A stretch of DNA of 64,000 bases from Comamonas sp. lk (GTDB lineage: Bacteria > Pseudomonadota > Gammaproteobacteria > Burkholderiales > Burkholderiaceae_C), in assembly GCA_945860595.1 (NCBI GenBank), contig CAMAQV010000003.1:1-64000 (forward strand), given 5' to 3'. The translations under genes were made by a program, and so were the position numbers. Positions 57,908 through 64,000 of the stretch are shown one piece after another. The notes beneath the pieces were generated by a model. That model did not search any database. It had not been told where the DNA came from and saw only the letters and a program-made list of their open reading frames with translations. The first letter of the stretch is position 1, and each line of letters starts with the position of its first letter.

Positions 57908-58567
57908 TCACCACAGCGCCTGCAGCGCCCCCTCCATCAAACGCAAACCGCGCGCGCCCACACTGCGGGCCTCGGCTTCGTCGTGTGTGACCCAGACTAC
58001 GGCCATGCCGGTCTGGGCTATGCGCTGTTGAAATTCGGCGCGCAAGGTCTCGCGCAAGGCGGCGTCCAACGCCGAAAACGGCTCGTCCAGCAAAAGAATG
58101 CGGGGTGCGGTGATCAAGGCCCGCGCCAGAGCGACCCGCTGCTGCTCACCGCCAGAGAGTTGCCACACCTTGGCATCGGTGTGCGGCCCCAAGCCAAAGC
58201 GCTGCAACATGTCCACCGCCTGGGCACGCGAAACGGCGCGGCGCTGGCCCTGCTCCACCAAGCCGAAGGCCACGTTGTCCTGCACGCTCAGGTGCGGAAA
58301 TAGCGCAAAGTCCTGGAACAGAAGACCGCACTGGCGGCGGTGCGGCGGCAAGGCGGAGATGTCTTTGCCATCCAGAAAAACCTGCCCCGCATCGGGCACT
58401 TCCAGCCCGGCGATGATTTTCAGCAGCGTGCTTTTGCCACTGCCCGATGGCCCCAGGACCGCCACGGTTTCACCGGCTGCCACCTGCACATCCAGGCCGC
58501 GCAAAAGAATGCGGGACACGCTGCGCAGAGGCTTCCAGGTTTTGCTGATCGCGCGCAACTCAAGCAT
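57908..58567 (-). CDS. thiQ: ABC transporter ATP-binding protein, thiamine type
   Basis: VLGPSGSGKSTLLKIIAGLEVPDAG...LSGGEQQRVALARALITAPRILLLDEPFSALD; last gene of an operon with a TPP riboswitch. Confidence 0.9.
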   Translation of the reverse strand: MLELRAISKTWKPLRSVSRILLRGLDVQVAAGETVAVLGPSGSGKSTLLKIIAGLEVPDAGQVFLDGKDISALPPHRRQCGLLFQDFALFPHLSVQDNVAFGLVEQGQRRAVSRAQAVDMLQRFGLGPHTDAKVWQLSGGEQQRVALARALITAPRILLLDEPFSALDAALRETLRAEFQQRIAQTGMAVVWVTHDEAEARSVGARGLRLMEGALQALW

Positions 58568-60212
58568 GGACACCCTCCTCGCCAGGCGCTTCGCCCCAGG
58601 GCCATTCCAACAGCACAAACACCCCCAGCGCCAAAGCCATCAGCGCGCAGGCCAGCACCAGCGCCGCGTCATAGCGTGAGGCGCCGGGCTGGCTGAGTTG
58701 CTCGTACACCAGCGTGGTGAGCGTGGCCCACTCCGGGCGGCTCAAAAACAGGGTGACCGCGAACTCACCGACCGCAGTCGCCGCCGCAAACGCCATGCCC
58801 CGGCGCAGCGCCGGTTGCAGCAAAGGCCAGGTGACCCGCCAAAACGCGCGCCAGGGGCTGGCGCCCAGCGTGCGGGCGGCGGCCAGATAGTGCGCAGGCA
58901 TGGCATCCAAGCCAGCGGCCAGGGACTTGGCCACAAAGGGATACGCCAGCAACGCGTAGGCTGCAACCAGCAGCGGCGCGCTGGCCGTCCAAGACGGGTA
59001 CAGCACCAGGAGCCCAAAAGCCACCAGTACAGGAGACACCACAAAAGGTAGAAAAGCCAGCGCACGCAATAAGGCCCAACGCTGCGCAGCCAGCGCGTGG
59101 CACAGCCCCAGCAGCGTGGCCAAGACCAGCGCACAGGCTGAAAACCGCAGGGTGTTCCACAGCGCTTGCACGGCCTCGGGGGCCAGCAGAACGGCCCACG
59201 CGTGAGGCCCTGCGGCCACGGCGCGCCACAGAATTACCACCACGGGTGCGCCGCACAGCAGCGCCAGCACTGCGATGCAGCCCAGCACTGCAGCCCACTG
59301 GCCCGCGCTGCGCGGATGCCGACGCGGGATGCGGTCCGCGCGCACAGGCGCGGCCAGCCGCCGCTCCAGCGTGGAATACGCCAGGGCGCACACGCCGGTG
59401 GTCAGCAAGACCCAGGCGGCCAAGATCCCGGCCTGGGCCAGCTGCAGCTCGTGGGCGACCAGGGTGTAGATCTCCACCTCCGCCGTGGCGTAGTGCGGAC
59501 CGCCCAGGAGCAGCGCCAGACCGAAGCCGGAAAAGCAATACAAAAAAACCAGGCACAAGGCCGACATCAGCCAGGGCAGGATGGCTGGCCACTCAATGCG
59601 CCAAAAGGCACGCCACGGTGTCGCGCCCAGCGTACGTGCTGCCGCTAAGCGCGAAGCGCTGACCTGCTCCAGTGCCTCGGTAGCGGCGCGCACCAGGATG
59701 CAGAGGTTGAAAAATACATTGCCGTAGAGCAGCAACCAGGGTGTTTGCTCCAGAGAAAGCGGCAGCAGCGCTTGCAGCACACCGCGCGGGCCCAGCAGCG
59801 CCAGCACACCCATGGCCGCAACCAGCGTGGGAACCACAAAAGGCAGCATCAAGGCCCGCAGCAGCAGCCCGCGGCCGGGAAACTCCAGCCGCGCCAGCAC
59901 CCAGGCCACTGGCACGCCTAGCACGAGCACCAGCGCGCAGGTCAATCCAGCCTGCAAGCCTGACCACAGCATGCGCCAGCGCAGGTAGTCGTCCGTCCAG
60001 GGGCTGAACCAAGCGGCCCAGCCCGCGTCCGACCAAACCGCCTGCTCCAGCAAGCGCAGCGCCGGTGCCAGCAGCAGGAGCACCAGAAAGCCCAAGGGCA
60101 CAGCGGCGAGCAGGAAACGACCCGCTCCCGGCAGCGCCGATGCGGCGGGTGAACCGGCTACACGCCAGCGCAGCGCGGTAGTGCGGGCAGCTTCACGCAT
60201 GTCGCAGCGCAA
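58560..60212 (-). CDS. thiP: ABC transporter permease, thiamine type (two permease domains)
   Basis: 550 aa with duplicated EAA-type loops (AARTLGATPWRAFWRIEWPAILP; AARTLGASPWRAFWRVTWPLLQP). Confidence 0.92.
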   Translation of the reverse strand: MRCDMREAARTTALRWRVAGSPAASALPGAGRFLLAAVPLGFLVLLLLAPALRLLEQAVWSDAGWAAWFSPWTDDYLRWRMLWSGLQAGLTCALVLVLGVPVAWVLARLEFPGRGLLLRALMLPFVVPTLVAAMGVLALLGPRGVLQALLPLSLEQTPWLLLYGNVFFNLCILVRAATEALEQVSASRLAAARTLGATPWRAFWRIEWPAILPWLMSALCLVFLYCFSGFGLALLLGGPHYATAEVEIYTLVAHELQLAQAGILAAWVLLTTGVCALAYSTLERRLAAPVRADRIPRRHPRSAGQWAAVLGCIAVLALLCGAPVVVILWRAVAAGPHAWAVLLAPEAVQALWNTLRFSACALVLATLLGLCHALAAQRWALLRALAFLPFVVSPVLVAFGLLVLYPSWTASAPLLVAAYALLAYPFVAKSLAAGLDAMPAHYLAAARTLGASPWRAFWRVTWPLLQPALRRGMAFAAATAVGEFAVTLFLSRPEWATLTTLVYEQLSQPGASRYDAALVLACALMALALGVFVLLEWPWGEAPGEEGVHA

Positions 60213-60262
60213 TAGGAGGGGTGGACTCAGCCATGGTCACAGATCCAGCGGTGTGGCGGCGT

Positions 60263-61318
60263 TTACTTGAGCACCACCTTGGTCCAGCGCGCCACCCAGG
60301 CTGCGCCTTTGTCAGCCAGATCTTTTTCGGCAGGCGCATCGGCCTGCGCGGGCTCGGGGGCAAACTTCATCACATCGGCGCGGGCCACGGCAGCGTCCAC
60401 CGGGTACATCCACATCTCGGTCTGCATCTGCTTTTGCACTTCGGGCGAACGCATGAACTCGATCAGCTTAGCCGCCGCCACCTGCGCGCCGCCACCCTTG
60501 ACCAGCGCAATGCCCTCGACCTGGCGATACACAGCGCCAGGTATGGCCAGACTGGCAGTGGGCGATTCGCTGATTTTTTCCTTGCTGTAAAAAACTTCGG
60601 CAGCCGGGCTGGTGGAGTAGCTCACAACCAGCGGGCGGGTGCCGCCTTCGGCACGGCTGAAGTCAGCGTAATAGGCCTCGCTCCAGCCTTTGGCGACTTT
60701 CATGCCGCCCTTGCGCATACGCGCCCACCAGTCAAAAGCTTTTTCCTCGCCCAGCGCGCCGATGGTCGCCAGCAAAAAGCCGTAACCCGTGCTGGACGTA
60801 GCCGGGTTTTGTACTACCAGCAAACGGGCGGTGGCGGGTTGTGCCAGATCTTCCAGCGTAGCGGGCAGGGCCCGCTTGTGCTTGGCAAACCAGGCCTTGT
60901 CGTAGTTGATGGTCACATAACCGTAGTCCACCGGCACCAGCGGCGCGGGCAAAGCGGCCAGGCTTTCGCGGCTGGCGGCGGGACCGGCGTAGGCATCCAG
61001 CACGTCCGCTGCGAGTGCCTTGGCGGCCAGTGCGTTGTCGATGCCGAAGACGACATCGGCCACAGGCGCTTTGCGCGTGAGGATCAGTTTGTTGAGCATC
61101 TCACCGGCGTCACCGGCTTTGCTGATGCGCAATTTCACGCCGGCCTCTTTCTCAAATTGGGCCAGCAAGGGCTTGGGCAAAGCGAAGGAGCTATGGGTCA
61201 GCACCCGCAGTTCAGGAGCCTTGTCCTGCGCGAACGCAGTGCCCGCACAAGCTGTACCCAGGGTGATCAAAAGCCATGCCGCGTGGCGGCGGGTGGAAGA
61301 AAAAATGCCGTGGTTCAT
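60263..61318 (-). CDS. thiB: Thiamine ABC transporter substrate-binding protein
   Basis: MNHGIFSSTRRHAAWLLITLGTACAGTAFAQDKAPELRVLTHSSFALPKPLLAQFEKEAGVKLRI...; start at Met 61318. Confidence 0.93.
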   Translation of the reverse strand: MNHGIFSSTRRHAAWLLITLGTACAGTAFAQDKAPELRVLTHSSFALPKPLLAQFEKEAGVKLRISKAGDAGEMLNKLILTRKAPVADVVFGIDNALAAKALAADVLDAYAGPAASRESLAALPAPLVPVDYGYVTINYDKAWFAKHKRALPATLEDLAQPATARLLVVQNPATSSTGYGFLLATIGALGEEKAFDWWARMRKGGMKVAKGWSEAYYADFSRAEGGTRPLVVSYSTSPAAEVFYSKEKISESPTASLAIPGAVYRQVEGIALVKGGGAQVAAAKLIEFMRSPEVQKQMQTEMWMYPVDAAVARADVMKFAPEPAQADAPAEKDLADKGAAWVARWTKVVLK

Positions 61319-61365
61319 GGTACGCCTCGTTTCATTACAAACATCCTGAACGGAGCTATGCAACG

Positions 61366-61389
61366 AAAAAAAGCCACAGAACACACGGC
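61366..61389 (-). terminator. Possible intrinsic terminator / expression platform of the TPP riboswitch
   Basis: Minus strand GCCGTGTGTTCTGTGGC followed by TTTTTTT, between riboswitch aptamer and thiB; stem is short and includes G-U pairs. Confidence 0.45.
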
Positions 61390-61402
61390 ATTTTCCCCAT
61401 CA

Positions 61403-61482
61403 CACTTCCTACGCTGGTATGACCCAGATCAGGTTCATGGGGTATTTCTCAGTCCGGCTTGCGCCGGACACCCCCGGTGAGG
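61403..61482 (-). promoter_or_regulatory. TPP riboswitch (THI element)
   Basis: Minus strand: ACCGGGGGTGTCCGGCGCAAGCCGGACTGAGAAATACCCCATGAACCTGATCTGGGTCATACCAGCGTAGGAAGTG; contains CTGAGA, TACCC, GAACCTGATCTGG and ATACCAGCGTAGG(G)AAGTG conserved blocks. Confidence 0.96.
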
Positions 61483-61524
61483 CCGCGATGATAGCTGCAT
61501 CGCTGACGAGAGCGGACTGACAGG

Positions 61525-63348
61525 TTATTCAGCTCCGTAGCGCGCATCCACCCAGCCCCGCAAGCTGTTGATGAACGCCAGCCCTTGGACATGCGCGAGG
61601 TCCTCCACCCGCAACAGGCCCTCGGTGATGCGGCCTTCCGCCAGGTAGCGCGCGCGGCCCACGCCGGCCAGCAGGCCGCAGGACGCGGGCGGCGTGGTCC
61701 AGATGCCGTCGCGCAGCACGGCGATGTTGCCGCGCGTGCATTCGGTGAGGTAGCCGTCTTCGTTCCACAAAATGGTGTCAAACACGGCAGGGTCGGCGGG
61801 CGTGAATGCGTCGTAGTGCGCGCGCCGGGTGGTTTTGAAGCGGGTGAATTCGCTATGGGCCTGCGCGAAAGCCCGGTCTGCCAGTTGCAAGTGCACCTGC
61901 GGCGGGTCGGCGGGCAGCGCAAAGGCTTCGCAGCGGGGCTGGCCGCGCGCGTCCAGCAAGAGGCGGACACGCCAGCTGCCCGTCAGGTGCTCATGCGCCA
62001 GGGCGTCTAAGGCGGCCTGCACCCGCGCCGCGTCCCAGGGTACACCAAAGTGCGCGGCGGCTAGCCGCATACGCTCCAGGTGCGCGTCGCGGTGCTGCGC
62101 GACGCCGTCCTGCAAGCGCAGGGTTTCCAGCAGCTCAAACGGGCTGCTGGCGCGCTGCACAAAAGCCTGCTTGTGCTGCCATTCCTGCCACTCGCCCTGC
62201 GGCTGCGCATCGAAGGTGATGCCGCTGCCGATACCGCAGCGGGCTTGCAAGCTGCCAGCCGCATCAGCCCGCAGCGTGACCGTGCGGATGGGCACATTGA
62301 AGGTGGCCGCGCCGCCGGGCCGCAACACACCTAAAGCGCCGCAGTACACGCCACGGGCTTGGGGTTCCAGCGCGTTGATCATGCGCATGGCCTGCACCTT
62401 GGGCGCGCCGGTCACCGAGCCGCAGGGGAACAGCGCGGCCAGCACCTCCCACAGCGTGGCCTCGGGGCGGGTGCGGGCCAGCACGTCGGTGGTCATCTGC
62501 CACACGCTGGGCAAGGCCTGGGTGTGGAACAGGCGCTGCACCTGCACGCTGTGCGGCAGCGCCACGCGCGACATGTCGTTGCGCAGCAAATCGACAATCA
62601 TCACGTTCTCGGCACGTTCTTTGGGCGAGGCGCGCAAATCGGCGGCGCGCTGGGCATCGTCCTGCGGGGTGGTGCCGCGCGCGGCAGTGCCCTTCATGGG
62701 GCGGGCCAGCAGGCCGCCATCGCGCCAGTCAAAAAATAGCTCGGGTGAGACCGACAAAATCTGGCTGGACGCGCCGGTATCCAGATAGGCCGCGTAACCG
62801 CCGGGTTGGGCCCGCTGCAAAGCGGCGAAGAGCGGCGGGCCGCTGGCGCCAGCGCCCTCCCCCGGAACGCTGCCCAGCACACCGTGCATTTGCGCGGTGT
62901 AATTGACCTGGTACAGATCCCCCGCGCCGATGGCTTCGTGGATGCTTGCCAGCGCCGCATCAAAACGCTGGCGCTCCAGCGGCTCGCTCCAAGCGACCGT
63001 GACATCAGCAGCCATAGGCTCGGGCCAGGGCAAAGCCTGGTCGTAAACCGCAAACCAGGCCAGCGGCTGGTCGCTCCCGCTGTGCACGGTGAAGGCTGCA
63101 TCGAAAGCCGGAGCAGACTCAAACGCCAGATAGCCCACGCACCAGTTACCCGCCATTGCCGCCGCGTGCGCGGCCTCGACCACGCCACGCACGTCATGCA
63201 AGTTATGCGCTACCAGCACCTGTAAGGGCTCGCCAAAAGCGTGGCGCGTGCGACCGCCGCCTAGCGCCGTGGTTTCAGCCGATTCGGTGGCGTACGGGTC
63301 CGCAAAGTCGACCAGCGCAGTGAGCGCGGGCCCTTGGGAAAAACCCAT
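61525..63348 (-). CDS. Fused aminodeoxychorismate synthase component I / 4-amino-4-deoxychorismate lyase-like protein
   Basis: N-terminal chorismate-binding (VNYTAQMHG...MKGTAARGTTPQDDAQRAADLRASPKERAENVMIVDLLRNDMSRV...FPCGSVTGAPKVQAM) joined to a PLP class-IV lyase (LWNEDGYLTECTRGNIAVLRDG). Confidence 0.93.
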   Translation of the reverse strand: MGFSQGPALTALVDFADPYATESAETTALGGGRTRHAFGEPLQVLVAHNLHDVRGVVEAAHAAAMAGNWCVGYLAFESAPAFDAAFTVHSGSDQPLAWFAVYDQALPWPEPMAADVTVAWSEPLERQRFDAALASIHEAIGAGDLYQVNYTAQMHGVLGSVPGEGAGASGPPLFAALQRAQPGGYAAYLDTGASSQILSVSPELFFDWRDGGLLARPMKGTAARGTTPQDDAQRAADLRASPKERAENVMIVDLLRNDMSRVALPHSVQVQRLFHTQALPSVWQMTTDVLARTRPEATLWEVLAALFPCGSVTGAPKVQAMRMINALEPQARGVYCGALGVLRPGGAATFNVPIRTVTLRADAAGSLQARCGIGSGITFDAQPQGEWQEWQHKQAFVQRASSPFELLETLRLQDGVAQHRDAHLERMRLAAAHFGVPWDAARVQAALDALAHEHLTGSWRVRLLLDARGQPRCEAFALPADPPQVHLQLADRAFAQAHSEFTRFKTTRRAHYDAFTPADPAVFDTILWNEDGYLTECTRGNIAVLRDGIWTTPPASCGLLAGVGRARYLAEGRITEGLLRVEDLAHVQGLAFINSLRGWVDARYGAE

Positions 63349-64000
63349 CAGGCGGCACCCAAATGGGGCACTAATGCGCCCACGGTCTGGCCGCTTTTGA
63401 GCGCAGCGGTAAAGGCCAGCATGCGGTCAATCGGCAGGCGCGCGCGCGTAATCAGCGCAGCATCCACCTCAATCGCGTTCGCACCGCTTTCCAACACGCG
63501 GGCCACATCGGCCAGGCCATTCATGGCCATCCAGGGGCATTGGGCGCAGCTTTTACAGGTAGCGCTGTTGCCGGCGGTAGGGGCTTCGATAAAGGTCTTG
63601 CCGGGGTTGAGTGTGCGCAGCTTGTGCAGCATGCCGCTGTCCGTGGCGACGATGAACAGCTTTGCGTCCATGGTCTGCGCGGCTTTCAAAATACCCGAGG
63701 TGGAGCCCACGGCGTCGGCCAGCGCCACCACATCGGCAGGCGACTCGGGGTGTACCAAGACTTTGGCGTCCGGGTGTTCGGCCTTGAGCGCTTGCAGCTC
63801 AAAGGCTTTGAACTCGTCGTGCACGATGCAGGCGCCCTGCCAGAACACCATGTCCGCGCCGGTCTCTCGCTGGATGTAGCTGCCCAGATGTTTGTCGGGT
63901 GCCCACAGAATTTTCTGACCCGCGTCCTTGAGCGCGCGCACGATGTCCAGCGCACAACTGGATGTCACCACCCAGTCGGCACGGGCTTTCACGGCGGCGC
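63348..64000 (-). CDS. nadA: Quinolinate synthase (partial, 5' end beyond right edge)
   Basis: [59 protein letters not shown]...[18 protein letters not shown]. Confidence 0.96.
   Translation of the reverse strand, partial: AAVKARADWVVTSSCALDIVRALKDAGQKILWAPDKHLGSYIQRETGADMVFWQGACIVHDEFKAFELQALKAEHPDAKVLVHPESPADVVALADAVGSTSGILKAAQTMDAKLFIVATDSGMLHKLRTLNPGKTFIEAPTAGNSATCKSCAQCPWMAMNGLADVARVLESGANAIEVDAALITRARLPIDRMLAFTAALKSGQTVGALVPHLGAA

Overview
The window reads as a GC-rich betaproteobacterial chromosome segment, probably Burkholderiales/Comamonadaceae-like; this placement is inferred from gene content and protein character, not from a search. It is densely packed and mostly housekeeping. 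Main blocks: (1) rng(partial)-maf-rlmH-rsfS-nadD-purD-yebC-relA on the minus strand. (2) A purine/ureide catabolism cluster: ureohydrolase, xdhC, an M20 hydrolase, fused OHCU decarboxylase/allantoate amidohydrolase, and puuE, followed by adenosine kinase and fpr. (3) alaS and a divergent marR-OMF-emrA-emrB efflux operon. (4) An SHP/diheme cytochrome c/cytochrome b operon. (5) scoAB, slyX, ggt, dnaG-rpoD-aroE. (6) grpE-dnaK-dnaJ-trhO. (7) A GST gene followed by a small hicAB toxin-antitoxin insertion. (8) Nitronate monooxygenase, acyl-CoA dehydrogenase, etfAB, MscS, mltB, comEC, ridA, metG, nadB. (9) thiBPQ with a TPP riboswitch, pabBC, nadA(partial). I found no prophage, transposase, CRISPR array, tRNA or rRNA, and no clearly undescribed multi-gene system. 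The least expected structures are: (a) hicAB lies between two identical 32-bp direct repeats made from the 3' end of the GST gene, and the distal copy still carries in-frame what looks like the ancestral GST C-terminus and stop; the 59-aa HicA is absent from the supplied ORF track. (b) A 54-bp near-perfect palindrome is translated in frame inside metG, between the synthetase body and the C-terminal tRNA-binding domain. (c) Long Ala/Lys/Pro-rich tails occur on RsfS and RpoD, with a shorter one on MltB.
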